From: Pseudomonas bubulae
GTDB taxonomy: Bacteria; Pseudomonadota; Gammaproteobacteria; Pseudomonadales; Pseudomonadaceae
Reading direction: 5' to 3'
Assembly: GCF_037023725.1 (NCBI RefSeq)
Contig: NZ_CP146077.1
Span: 72,001 to 136,000, forward strand
Length of the DNA: 64,000 bases
How positions within the stretch are numbered: position 1 is the stretch's first letter; the number at the start of each line of letters is the position of its first letter. Shown here one piece after another: positions 39,169 through 48,041 of the stretch. A program made the translations under genes and the position numbers. The notes below the pieces were generated by a model. It did no database searches. It saw nothing but the letters and a program-made list of their open reading frames with translations, and was not told the DNA's origin.

Positions 39169-41232
39169 ATGTCTATGTCCCGCTTTACTGCTGCCTCCCG
39201 TTTGCCCTTTACCCTCAGCACCCTGTGCTGTGCGATTCTGGCAACCACCGCTGTGGCCGACGAACATGCCGGGCACAGCAATGAGCTGAGCCCGCTGGTG
39301 ATCACCGCCATCGCCCCCAGCTCACCGCTGACCATCGTCACCAACCCCAAGGACCCGCGCCAGCCCGTGCCTGCCAGTGACGGCGGCGACTACCTCAAGA
39401 CCATCCCCGGCTTCGCCCTGATCCGCAACGGCGGCACCAATGGCGACCCGGTGCTGCGCGGCATGTTCGGCTCGCGCCTGAATATCCTTACCAACGGCGG
39501 CATGATGCTCGGCGCCTGTCCCGGGCGCATGGACGCACCCACCTCCTACATCTCGCCGGAAACCTACGACCAGCTCACGGTGATCAAAGGCCCGCAAACC
39601 GTGCTCTGGGGCCCGGGCGCCTCGGCGGGCACCATCCTCTTCGAACGCGAGCCCGAGCACTTCGGCGAACTGGGCACACGGGTCAATGCCAGCCTGCTGG
39701 CGGGTTCCAACGGGCGCTTCGACAAAACCATCGATGCCGCCGCCGGTGGCCCGCTGGGCTATGTGCGGGTCATCGGCAACACCGCCCATGCCGATGACTA
39801 CAAGGACGGCAACGGCGACACCGTGCCGTCGCGTTACGACAAATGGAACGGCGACATTGCCCTGGGCTGGACCCCGGACGCCGACACCCTGCTGGAACTC
39901 ACCGCCGGCAAGGGCGACGGTGAAGCGCGCTCGGCCGGACGCGGCATGGACGGCAGCCAGTACAAGCGCGAAAGCCTGGGACTGCGTTTTGAAAAGTCCA
40001 ATATCGGCGACGTTCTCGACAAGATCGAAGCCCAGGTCTACTACAACTACGCCGACCATGTGATGGACAACTACACACTGCGTACCCCGTCGGGCACCGG
40101 CATGATGGCCGGGCCGATGGCGTCCAACGTCGACCGCCGCACCCTCGGTGCGCGGATCAAGGCCACCTGGCGTTGGGCCGATTACCAGTTGATCAGCGGC
40201 ATCGATGCGCAGACCAACGAACACCGCAAACGCATGGGCATGGGCATCGATACCTACAAGGACCAGAACTGGAGCAAGGACGCCGATTTCCACAACTACG
40301 GCGCCTTTGGCGAGTTGACCTGGTACGCCGCCGAGCGCGACCGGCTGATTACCGGTGCTCGTCTTGACCGCGCATCCGCCAAGGATTACCGCGCCCGACT
40401 CGGCTCGGGGATGATGAGCAAGCCCAACCCGACCCTGGACAAGACCCGCGCTGACACCCTGCCCAGCGGTTTTGTGCGTTACGAGCATGACCTGAGCGAC
40501 AGCCCGACCACCCTGTACGCCGGGCTGGGCCACACTCAGCGCTTCCCCGATTACTGGGAGCTGTTTTCGCCGAGCTCCGGCCCGACCGGTTCGGTGAATG
40601 CATTCGACGCCATCAAGCCCGAGAAAACCACGCAGCTCGATGCGGGCCTGCAATACAAGACCGACACCCTGGAGGCCTGGGCCTCGGTGTACGCCGGCGA
40701 GATTCGCGACTACATCCTGTTCGACTACGCCAAGGGCTCATCCCAAGCGCAAAACATCAACGCCCGGGTCATGGGCGGCGAGCTGGGCGCGGCGTATCAG
40801 TTGACGTCAAACTGGAAAGCCGACGCCACCCTGGCCTACGCCTGGGGCAAGAACACCAGCGATGGCAAGGCTCTGCCGCAAATGCCGCCGCTGGACACCC
40901 GCCTGGGCCTGACCTACAGCGAGGACGACTGGAGTGCCGGCGCCCTGTGGCGCGTCGTGGCACGCCAGGACCGCATAGACCGCAACGCGGGCAATGTGGT
41001 CGGCAAGGATTTCGGCAAAAGTGCCGGCTTTGGCGTGTTCTCGTTGAACGGTGCATACCGCATCAACAAAAACCTCAAGGTCAGCGCCGGGGTCGACAAC
41101 CTGCTGGACAAAAACTACAGCGAGCACCTGAACATGGCGGGCAACGCCGGTTACGGCTACCCGGCCAATGACCCGCGCGCCATCAATGAACCGGGCCGCA
41201 CGCTGTGGACCAAGGTGGATGTGAGTTTCTGA
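39169..41232 (+). CDS. oprC: TonB-dependent copper receptor OprC
   Basis: This is a 687-residue outer-membrane receptor. It has a signal peptide (about 1-30), a plug domain (about 45-165, with GDYLKTIPGFALIRNGG and IKGPQTVLWGPGASAG) and a 22-strand barrel ending in the aromatic WTKVDVSF. The copper-site residues reported for P. aeruginosa OprC, CxxxM and HxM, are present as Cys117-Met121 (ACPGRM) and His297-Met299 (DHVMD). It imports copper across the outer membrane with TonB energy. It follows the DUF2946/PCu(A)C genes and precedes a PepSY protein. Confidence 0.92.
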   Translation: MSMSRFTAASRLPFTLSTLCCAILATTAVADEHAGHSNELSPLVITAIAPSSPLTIVTNPKDPRQPVPASDGGDYLKTIPGFALIRNGGTNGDPVLRGMFGSRLNILTNGGMMLGACPGRMDAPTSYISPETYDQLTVIKGPQTVLWGPGASAGTILFEREPEHFGELGTRVNASLLAGSNGRFDKTIDAAAGGPLGYVRVIGNTAHADDYKDGNGDTVPSRYDKWNGDIALGWTPDADTLLELTAGKGDGEARSAGRGMDGSQYKRESLGLRFEKSNIGDVLDKIEAQVYYNYADHVMDNYTLRTPSGTGMMAGPMASNVDRRTLGARIKATWRWADYQLISGIDAQTNEHRKRMGMGIDTYKDQNWSKDADFHNYGAFGELTWYAAERDRLITGARLDRASAKDYRARLGSGMMSKPNPTLDKTRADTLPSGFVRYEHDLSDSPTTLYAGLGHTQRFPDYWELFSPSSGPTGSVNAFDAIKPEKTTQLDAGLQYKTDTLEAWASVYAGEIRDYILFDYAKGSSQAQNINARVMGGELGAAYQLTSNWKADATLAYAWGKNTSDGKALPQMPPLDTRLGLTYSEDDWSAGALWRVVARQDRIDRNAGNVVGKDFGKSAGFGVFSLNGAYRINKNLKVSAGVDNLLDKNYSEHLNMAGNAGYGYPANDPRAINEPGRTLWTKVDVSF

Positions 41233-41243
41233 CAAACCGCCAG

Positions 41244-41349
41244 CCCTCACCCCAACCCTCTCCCGGAGGGAGAGGGAGCTGATTTGCGCCGTGCTTGAAC
41301 CCGCAGCGGTCAGTCCCCTCTCCCTCTGGGAGAGGGCTAGGGTGAGGGT
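41244..41349. repeat. CCCTCACCC-type palindromic repeat (compound copy)
   Basis: CCCTCACCCCAACCCTCTCC with GGAGGGAGAGGG forms one hairpin, and about 50 bp later CCCCTCTCCCTCTGGGAGAG (followed by GGCTAGGGTGAGGG) forms another. The outer arms CCCTCACCC and GGGTGAGGG also pair. It lies between oprC and the PepSY gene. Related copies occur at 45068, 54586 and 62201. Confidence 0.82.
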
Positions 41350-41391
41350 CTTTGCTGACGACAACAATTTCAACCTTGCGGAGCCGCTCCC

Positions 41392-42768
41392 ATGAGCCGA
41401 CCAACACCGTCTTTCTACAACCTGGCCTGGCGCTGGCATTTCTACGCCGGGTTGTTTGTCGCCCCGTTTATGATCCTGCTGGCCCTGACCGGGATCATTT
41501 ACCTGTTCAAACCCCAGCTTGATCCACTGCTGTACGACCATCTGCTCAACGTCACCCCGGCCCATCACAGCCTCAGCGCCGATGAGCAACTCAGCCGTGT
41601 GCAGGCCACTTATCCACAGGGCCATATCAGCCAGTACCTGCCGCCGATCAATCCGCAACGCAGCGGCCAGTTCGTGGTTCACAACGGCGGGCACGAGCTC
41701 AATGTGTTTATCAACCCCTACACCGGCCAGGTGCTGGGCGAGCAGGATGCCAAGCTCAACCTGCAAGCCGTGGCGCGCACCCTGCACGGCGAATTGATGA
41801 TCGGCACCCTCGGCGACCGGCTGGTGGAACTGGCCGCTGGCTGGGGCGTGGTGCTGGTGGTGTCCGGCCTGTTCCTGTGGTGGCCGCGGGGGCAATCGGC
41901 TGCCGGAATTCTATGGCCGCGCCTGAGCAGGCGCGGGCGCGTGCTATGGCGCGACCTTCACGTTGTCACAGGGTTCTGGGGGGCCGCCTTGCTGCTGTTC
42001 ATGTTGATCAGCGGCATGACCTGGACCGGCTTCTGGGGCAAGCAATATGCCGACCTGTGGAACCGTTTCCCGGTAGCCATGTGGAACGACGTGCCGAAGT
42101 CTGATATCGAGGCCCGCAGCCTCAATACCGCCAATCGCCAGACCGTGCCCTGGGCAATGGAAAACACACCGATGCCGGTCTCCGGCGCCCACGCCGAACA
42201 TATGGCCCACGCCGCGCACACCTCAGGCCCCGCCGCCCCCGGCATCACCCTGCAAGCGGTGGTCGACACCGCCACGGCCCGCCAGGTCGAGGCCGGCTAC
42301 AGCATCACCCTGCCGACCACCGCCACCGGCGTATTCACCATTGCCGTATTCGCCGACGACCCGCGTAACGACGCCACCCTGCATGTCGATCAATACACCG
42401 GCACGGTACTGGCCGACGTGCGTTGGCAGCATTACAGCAATGTCGCCCGCGCCACCGAAATGGGCGTGATGCTGCACGAAGGCAAGCTGTTCGGCCCGCT
42501 CAACCAGATCGTGATGCTGCTGGTGTGCCTGATGATCCTGCTCAGTTCCGTAAGCGGCCTGGTGATCTGGTGGAAGCGTCGCCCGCAAGGCGGTATGGGG
42601 GTTCCGCCGCTGCGTCACGACCTGCCGACCTGGAAGGCCGGCGTTGCCATCATGCTCGCTCTGGCTATCGCGTTCCCGCTGGTGGGCGCCTCGTTGATCG
42701 CAGTGTGGGGGCTCGACCGGTTATGGCTGATGGTGCGCAAACTACGGCCGGATGAGCGCCTTTCATAA
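41392..42768 (+). CDS. PepSY-associated transmembrane protein (PiuB-like)
   Basis: This is a 458-residue inner-membrane protein. The N-terminal WRWHFYAGLFVAPFMILLAL helix carries the conserved His of PepSY_TM proteins. Two PepSY-like periplasmic segments (near NVFINPYTGQVLG and HVDQYTGTVLADV) alternate with about four transmembrane helices. A His-rich loop (SGAHAEHMAHAAHTSG) follows the second TM region. Members of this family are encoded beside TonB-dependent receptors and are thought to reduce or release metal in the periplasm. After oprC, a role in copper reduction or transfer is likely but inferred. Confidence 0.87.
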   Translation: MSRPTPSFYNLAWRWHFYAGLFVAPFMILLALTGIIYLFKPQLDPLLYDHLLNVTPAHHSLSADEQLSRVQATYPQGHISQYLPPINPQRSGQFVVHNGGHELNVFINPYTGQVLGEQDAKLNLQAVARTLHGELMIGTLGDRLVELAAGWGVVLVVSGLFLWWPRGQSAAGILWPRLSRRGRVLWRDLHVVTGFWGAALLLFMLISGMTWTGFWGKQYADLWNRFPVAMWNDVPKSDIEARSLNTANRQTVPWAMENTPMPVSGAHAEHMAHAAHTSGPAAPGITLQAVVDTATARQVEAGYSITLPTTATGVFTIAVFADDPRNDATLHVDQYTGTVLADVRWQHYSNVARATEMGVMLHEGKLFGPLNQIVMLLVCLMILLSSVSGLVIWWKRRPQGGMGVPPLRHDLPTWKAGVAIMLALAIAFPLVGASLIAVWGLDRLWLMVRKLRPDERLS

Positions 42769-42843
42769 CCAGCATGAACCATCCGAGAGGCGCATTGCAG
42801 AGCCACCCCTATAATGGCACGCCAATATCATGCGCGAATTAAG

Positions 42844-42858
42844 TGTTACTGTATAACA
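42844..42858. promoter_or_regulatory. Zur-box-like palindrome before the TonB receptor/ABC operon
   Basis: TGTTACTGTATAACA matches the gammaproteobacterial Zur consensus core (TGTTATANTATAACA) at 12 of the 14 defined positions, with both TGTTA/TAACA half-sites intact. It lies 76 bp before the start of the receptor gene, a normal operator position. The TATAAC part could itself be a -10 element. If Zur binds here, the four-gene operon is induced by zinc shortage, as I recall being reported for its PAO1 counterpart PA2911-PA2914. Confidence 0.65.
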
Positions 42859-42933
42859 AAACCATTTAAGCTCCATCACCCGCCGCCAGGAGGCAGCGGG
42901 GACACCCTCTGAAATAAGCGACTCACTGCCCTG

Positions 42934-45060
42934 ATGAACAAGTACTTTTTGTCCAGTCTCTGCCTGCTGGCGCTGAACAGCGCCCAGGCCGATGACGCCG
43001 CCCCCTCTCTGATGCTGCCTGCCGCGAGCGTTACCGCGCCTGAAGTCGAGATTGAAAGCATCGACCTCAAGACCGCCACCAGCGCCGGCTCACGCCTGAA
43101 CCTTACCGGTCTCGAAACGCCTGCCAGCGTTGAAAGCCTGACCGGCGCGCAAATCCGCGCCCGTGGCGACCGCAGCGTGCAGGACGCCGTGACCCGCACC
43201 ACCGGCATCAGCAACACCGGCACACCGGGCAACGGCGGCTCCGCCTATTCGGCCCGGGGCTTTGTCGGCGAAGGCTCGGTGATGCAGCTCTATGACGGCG
43301 TACGCATGTACAGCGGCGCGGGCACCGTGACCTTCCCGGTGGACGACTGGTCGGTGGAACGCATCGACGTGCTGCGCGGCCCGGCCTCGGTGCTGTATGG
43401 CGACGGCGCTACCGGCGCAGTGATTAACGTAATCCCGAAAAAACCCTTCTCCGGTGCCATAGAAAACCATGTCCGTGTGGGCTACGGCTCGTACGACACC
43501 CGCCAGCAGGCACTCGACAGCGGTGGCTCGCTGACCGATACCCTGAGCTATCGGTTGAATATCAACCACGTCCAGAGCAATGGCTGGATCGACCACGGCG
43601 ACTCCGAAAACACCTTTGTCAGCGCCGCTCTGCGCTGGCAGGCCAGCGATGACCTGGCGTTTACCCTGAGCCACGACTATGGCGATCAGGAGCCGCAAAA
43701 CGATTTCGGCGTACCGCTGATCAATGGCCGGTATCACCAGAGCCTGCGGGACAAGAACTACAACGTGCGCGATGCAAAACTGCATTACAACGACCAGTGG
43801 ACGCGCCTCAATACTGAATGGCAGATCAACGACGCCCTCAGTGCCAACAACGAGCTGTATTACCTCAAGGCCCAACGCCGCTGGCAGAACGCCGAAAACC
43901 ACGCCTGGAATGAAAGCCAGCAGACCTTGCTGCGCAGGGGCTACTTCAGCATCAAGCACGAGCAGGAACAAGTCGGCGACCGCCAGACCTTCACCCTCAA
44001 CCACGACCTGTTCGGCCTTGAAAGCAGAACCCTGGTGGGCGCGGATTACAACCGCATCCACTTCAACCTGCACAGCAACTCGCCGTATAAAGACGTGAAT
44101 GAAAACGGTCAGCCGATTGACCTGTACCACCCGGATCGTGGCGAATTTGAAAGTGACTCGCCGTACCGCGATCAATACACCACCACCACGCAACAGGTTT
44201 CGCTGTTCGCCGAAAACCGCACCGAGCTGAGCGATCAACTGTCGCTGGTCACCGGCGTGCGCCGCGATATCGTGCATCTGGACCGCGATGACTTCGCGGT
44301 CAATGGCGACGCCACTCGAACTGACCGCAGCCTGTCGGCCAACAGCTGGAAAGTCGGGTTGGTATACGAACTGACCCCGGACATGTCGATCTATGCCCAG
44401 CAAGCCACCAGCGTTGATGGCGTGGGCGGCTTGATCAGCCTGAGCGAAAAGCAGCAAAACTTCGAGCTGGCCCATGCGCGCCAGACCGAAATCGGCTTCA
44501 AGCAGATGTTCTGGGATCAGCGCGGCGAATGGACCCTAGCGGCCTATCACATTGTCAAAAAAGACCTGCTGACCTCCGACCCGAATATCCCGGGCAATAC
44601 GCTGCAAGTGGGCGAGCAGTCCTCCAGCGGCCTGGAAGCCAGCCTTGACCTGCAACTGCCGCAGCGCTGGGCGTTGCAAGCCAACGCCTCGGTGGTGCGC
44701 GCGCAGTACGACAAGTTCGACGATGAAGGCGTATCGCGCAAAGGCAACCGTCCCACCGACGTACCCCGTCGCACCGCCAATCTGTGGTTGAGCAAGGCCA
44801 TCAACGATGATGTAAGTGCCGGTGCCGGCGTGCGCTATGTCGACTCGCGTTATGCCGACATGGCCAACAACGTCGAGCTGCCGAGCTACACCGTGGTAGA
44901 CGCCAGCGTGAGCTGGAAAGCGATGCCCAAAACCACCCTGGGTTTGCGTTTGAACAATTTGTTCGACCGCCAGTACGCCGTAACCCAATACAATGGCGGC
45001 CAGCAATGGATCATGGGCGAACCGCGTTCGTTTTTCGTGACGGCTGATTACACCTTTTAA
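42934..45060 (+). CDS. TonB-dependent receptor, probably zinc-regulated metal or metallophore uptake
   Basis: This is a 708-residue outer-membrane receptor. It has a signal peptide (about 1-20), a plug with RDRSVQDAV-like and RIDVLRGPASVLYGDGATGA segments typical of TonB-dependent siderophore receptors, and a barrel ending in FFVTADYTF. It heads an operon with an ABC ATPase, a periplasmic binding protein and a FecCD-type permease. From memory this set corresponds to PAO1 PA2911-PA2914, beside the cob genes and induced by zinc limitation. The Zur-like box upstream agrees. The ligand is not determined; a zinc complex, cobalt or corrinoid are alternatives. Confidence 0.85.
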   Translation: MNKYFLSSLCLLALNSAQADDAAPSLMLPAASVTAPEVEIESIDLKTATSAGSRLNLTGLETPASVESLTGAQIRARGDRSVQDAVTRTTGISNTGTPGNGGSAYSARGFVGEGSVMQLYDGVRMYSGAGTVTFPVDDWSVERIDVLRGPASVLYGDGATGAVINVIPKKPFSGAIENHVRVGYGSYDTRQQALDSGGSLTDTLSYRLNINHVQSNGWIDHGDSENTFVSAALRWQASDDLAFTLSHDYGDQEPQNDFGVPLINGRYHQSLRDKNYNVRDAKLHYNDQWTRLNTEWQINDALSANNELYYLKAQRRWQNAENHAWNESQQTLLRRGYFSIKHEQEQVGDRQTFTLNHDLFGLESRTLVGADYNRIHFNLHSNSPYKDVNENGQPIDLYHPDRGEFESDSPYRDQYTTTTQQVSLFAENRTELSDQLSLVTGVRRDIVHLDRDDFAVNGDATRTDRSLSANSWKVGLVYELTPDMSIYAQQATSVDGVGGLISLSEKQQNFELAHARQTEIGFKQMFWDQRGEWTLAAYHIVKKDLLTSDPNIPGNTLQVGEQSSSGLEASLDLQLPQRWALQANASVVRAQYDKFDDEGVSRKGNRPTDVPRRTANLWLSKAINDDVSAGAGVRYVDSRYADMANNVELPSYTVVDASVSWKAMPKTTLGLRLNNLFDRQYAVTQYNGGQQWIMGEPRSFFVTADYTF

Positions 45061-45067
45061 CCGCTGG

Positions 45068-45118
45068 CCCTCACCCTAACCCTCTCCCGGAGGGAGAGGG
45101 CTAGGGCTAGGGTGAGGG
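45068..45118. repeat. CCCTCACCC-type palindromic repeat
   Basis: CCCTCACCCTAACCCTCTCC (45068-45087) pairs with GGAGAGGG...TAGGGTGAGGG to 45118, giving a long hairpin, and is followed by a short CTTTT. It lies between the receptor gene and the ABC ATPase gene, so it may reduce expression of the importer relative to the receptor. Confidence 0.83.
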
Positions 45119-45149
45119 GCTTTTGACTTTAAAGAACAACCGGACTTTT

Positions 45150-45938
45150 ATGACCCGCCTCACCCTCACCCAGCTCGCCTGGAGCCCTCTGGGCCACGGC
45201 CATTGCCATCACCAGTTCCAGCTGCGTGATGCCAACCTGCATGTCGCGGCGGGTGAGTTTGTGGGGCTGATCGGGCCCAACGGCAGCGGCAAGACCAGCC
45301 TGTTGCGCTGCGCCTACCGTTTCAGCAAGCCGCAATCGGGCACTGTCCAGCTCGACCGCCACAATCTCTGGCAGCAATCACCCCGCTGGTGCGCGCAACG
45401 CATCGCCGTGGTGTTGCAAGAATTCCCCGACACTTTCGGCCTGACCGTCGATGAAGTGGTCGCCATGGGCCGTACCCCGCACAAAGGCCTGTTCGATGGC
45501 GACACCCAAGCTGATCGCCAACTGGCCACAAACGCCCTCGCATCCGTCGGCCTGCAGGGTTTTGAAGACCACGCTTTCGCCACCCTCTCGGGCGGCGAAA
45601 AACAACGGGTGATCCTGGCCCGTGCCCTGACCCAGCAACCCGAACTGCTGATCCTCGACGAGCCCACCAATCACCTCGACCCGCGCTATCAGCTGGAGTT
45701 GCTGCAACTGGTCAAGCGCCTGAACATCGGCACCCTGGCCAGCATCCACGACCTCAATCTGGCCGCTGCCTTTTGTGACCGGCTGTACGTCATTGACCAC
45801 GGCAAGATCATCGCCAGCGGCACGCCCCGTGAAGTCTTGACTGTGGAGCTGTTGCGCGACGTGTTTGGCGTGGCGGCCCTGATCGACGACCATCCGCTGT
45901 CCGGCTACCCGCGCATAACCTGGATAACCCACGCATGA
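45150..45938 (+). CDS. ABC transporter ATP-binding protein (FepC/BtuD family)
   Basis: This is a 262-residue importer ATPase. Walker A is GPNGSGKTS (about 42-50), the signature is LSGGEKQRVILARAL, Walker B is LLILDEPTNHLD and the switch His is in SIHDLNLAAAF. The domain order and length are typical of the iron-siderophore/B12 family. ATG 45150 (MTRLTLTQ) is preferred to a TTG upstream. It overlaps the binding-protein gene by 4 nt (ATGA). It energises the FecCD-type permease two genes downstream. Confidence 0.9.
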   Translation: MTRLTLTQLAWSPLGHGHCHHQFQLRDANLHVAAGEFVGLIGPNGSGKTSLLRCAYRFSKPQSGTVQLDRHNLWQQSPRWCAQRIAVVLQEFPDTFGLTVDEVVAMGRTPHKGLFDGDTQADRQLATNALASVGLQGFEDHAFATLSGGEKQRVILARALTQQPELLILDEPTNHLDPRYQLELLQLVKRLNIGTLASIHDLNLAAAFCDRLYVIDHGKIIASGTPREVLTVELLRDVFGVAALIDDHPLSGYPRITWITHA

Positions 45939-46885
45939 ACCTGATTCGTTTCGCCCTCTGCCTGGGCGCAGTGCTCGCCTCGCCCCTGGCCTTTGCCGAG
46001 GCCACGCAGTACCCGCTGACTATCAAGAGTTGCAATCGCGACGTAACCTTCGACCAGGCCCCCAAACACGCGGTCAGCCATGACATCAACATGACCCAGA
46101 TGATGCTCGCCCTCGGTCTCAAGCCACACATGGCCGGCTACAGCGGGATCAGCGGGTGGAAGGCCGTGACCCCGCAGATGAAAGTGATCCTCGATGGTCT
46201 GCCGGAACTGGCGAGCAAATACCCGTCAGTGGAAACCCTGCTCAATGCCAACGTCGATTTCTTCTTCGCCGGCTGGGACTACGGCATGCGCGTGGGCGGC
46301 GACCTCACGCCGCAAACCCTGACCCCGCTGGGCATCAATGTGTATGAGCTGACCGAGTCCTGCGCATTTGTGATGAAGCGCCCGCCCGCCAGCATGGAAG
46401 ACACCTATAACGACCTGCGCAACCTGGGCAGGATCTTCGACGTGCAGGATCGCGCCAGTGCGTTGATCGCCCAGATGCAGGCAAAAATTGCAGACGTCCA
46501 AAACACCCTGCCCACCTCGAAGCCCCGGGTTTTCCTGTATGACAGCGGTGAAGACCGGGCCATGACTTCGGGCAAACTGGGTATCCCCCACGCATTGATC
46601 GAAGCCGCCGGTGGCAACGATATCCTCAGCGATATCGACGCCAGCTGGACCCGTATCAATTGGGAAACCGTGGTCGAGCGCAACCCCGAAGTCATCGTGA
46701 TCGTTGATTACAGCGAGGTCACCGCCGAGCAGAAACAACGCTTCCTGGAAACCAACCCGGCGCTGCAATCGGTAGACGCGATCCGTAACAAGCGCTTTAT
46801 CGTTATCCCTTATGTGCAGGCCACGCCGGGCATCGACAATGTGCTCGCCATCGAAACCCTGGCTAAAGGCTTTCACCCGCAATGA
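45935..46885 (+). CDS. Periplasmic metal-complex binding protein of the ABC importer
   Basis: This 316-residue protein has a signal peptide (1-22, ending LAFAEA) and two lobes joined by a long helix, as in class III (BtuF/FatB-like) binding proteins. VSHDINMTQMMLALGLKPH is the conserved N-lobe region, and VIVIVDYSEVTAEQKQRF and FIVIPYVQATPGI lie in the C-lobe. It resembles proteins labelled as putative F420-0 ABC transporter binding proteins, but that name is an untested family label. The operon context (TonB receptor, Zur box) makes metal or metallophore the likelier ligand. Start and stop overlap its neighbours. Confidence 0.85.
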   Translation: MNLIRFALCLGAVLASPLAFAEATQYPLTIKSCNRDVTFDQAPKHAVSHDINMTQMMLALGLKPHMAGYSGISGWKAVTPQMKVILDGLPELASKYPSVETLLNANVDFFFAGWDYGMRVGGDLTPQTLTPLGINVYELTESCAFVMKRPPASMEDTYNDLRNLGRIFDVQDRASALIAQMQAKIADVQNTLPTSKPRVFLYDSGEDRAMTSGKLGIPHALIEAAGGNDILSDIDASWTRINWETVVERNPEVIVIVDYSEVTAEQKQRFLETNPALQSVDAIRNKRFIVIPYVQATPGIDNVLAIETLAKGFHPQ

Positions 46886-47892
46886 TGGCCAGCCGCTACG
46901 CCCTGTTGCTGACTGGTCTTGGCGCATTGCTGCTGGTGTCGTGTGTGGTTTCGCTGGGTTTTGGCCCGGCGCGGGTGCCAGTGGACGTGGTGTGGCAGAT
47001 TCTGCTGCACAAGCTGTTTGGCATCGGCGACGTTAACTGGAGCGCGGGCCAGGAACATATCGTGTGGCTGATCCGCGTGCCGCGCATGTTGCTGGGGGCG
47101 CTGGTGGGCGCAGGGCTGGCACTGATCGGCGCGGTGTTGCAGGCCGTGACCCGCAACCCCCTGGCCGACCCGCACCTGCTGGGTGTGACCAGCGGCGCCA
47201 CGCTGGGGGCGGTGATTGTGGTGCTGCATGTGGGCGAAATCGTCGGGCTGCTGACCCTGCCCATTGCCGCATTTATCGGGGCGCTGTTGAGCATGGCTCT
47301 GGTACTGGCCATCGCCAGCCGACACGGCCGGCTCGACAGCGACCGTTTGCTGCTGTGCGGCGTGGCCGTATCCTTTGTGATGATGGCCGTGGCCAATACC
47401 CTGCTGTTTCTGGGCGACCACCGGGCCAGTTCCGCGGTGCTGTTCTGGATGCTCGGCGGGCTGGGACTGGCGCGCTGGGAGCTGCTGGCCATCCCCAGCG
47501 CCAGCGTGCTGCTGGGGCTGGTGTTGCTGCTGGGTATGGCACGCCCGCTGAATGCCCTGATGGCCGGCGAACAAACCGCCGTGACCCTGGGCTTGAATGC
47601 GCGCAATGTGCGCCTGCGGGTATTTTTGATCGCCTCGCTGATGACCGGCGTGCTGGTGGCCATCAGTGGCTCCATTGGTTTTGTCGGGCTGATGATTCCG
47701 CATATCGCCCGCCGCCTGGTGGGCGCGGAGCATCGACGTCTGCTGCCGGTATCCGCCTTGCTGGGCAGTGTGTTCCTGGTCTGGGTCGACGTGGCGGCAC
47801 GCACCCTGATCGCCCCCGAAGACCTGCCCATAGGCGTGGCCACGGCGGCGATTGGCGGGCTGTTTTTTATCGGGTTGATGCGCAAACGCTAA
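46882..47892 (+). CDS. FecCD/BtuC family ABC permease
   Basis: This is a 336-residue inner-membrane permease with about ten hydrophobic segments. Typical family sequences are WLIRVPRMLLGALVGAGLAL, NPLADPHLLGVTSGATLGAV and GSIGFVGLMIPHIARRLVGA; the last is the coupling helix that contacts the ATPase. The final residues (IGGLFFIGLMRKR) are also standard. It overlaps the binding-protein gene by 4 nt (ATGA). It completes the receptor-ATPase-binding protein-permease operon, presumably with the permease and ATPase as dimers. Confidence 0.9.
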   Translation: MMASRYALLLTGLGALLLVSCVVSLGFGPARVPVDVVWQILLHKLFGIGDVNWSAGQEHIVWLIRVPRMLLGALVGAGLALIGAVLQAVTRNPLADPHLLGVTSGATLGAVIVVLHVGEIVGLLTLPIAAFIGALLSMALVLAIASRHGRLDSDRLLLCGVAVSFVMMAVANTLLFLGDHRASSAVLFWMLGGLGLARWELLAIPSASVLLGLVLLLGMARPLNALMAGEQTAVTLGLNARNVRLRVFLIASLMTGVLVAISGSIGFVGLMIPHIARRLVGAEHRRLLPVSALLGSVFLVWVDVAARTLIAPEDLPIGVATAAIGGLFFIGLMRKR

Positions 47893-47972
47893 CACCGCCT
47901 GACAGGGCGGTAGTGAGTCAAACCCGCAAAGCACCAAGGTGAAGCATAACCCCGCACCACGCCTTCCCGGCG

Positions 47973-47987
47973 GCACCAAACGGGTGC
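47973..47987. promoter_or_regulatory. NtrC-like enhancer site upstream of urtA
   Basis: GCACC-AAACG-GGTGC has the half-sites and 5-bp spacing of the NtrC consensus TGCACC-N5-GGTGCA. It lies about 55 bp upstream of the -24 element of a sigma-54-type promoter. Further GCACC half-sites (47931, 47954) occur nearby. NtrC control of urea import is known in Pseudomonas under nitrogen limitation, so the site is plausible; binding is inferred. Confidence 0.6.
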
Positions 47988-48041
47988 GTCGTCGCGCCCA
48001 CTCTTCGCGCAAAATACTGTTCCAGAGCCCTTTTCAGGTAT

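Noticed and set aside
42810..42815. TATAAT hexamer as the -10 of the TonB receptor operon
   Set aside because: No acceptable -35 lies 16-18 bp upstream, so it is not reported as a promoter.
47894..47911. Terminator after the FecCD permease gene (ACCGCC/GGCGGT)
   Set aside because: The stem is short (6 bp) and is not followed by a T-tract.
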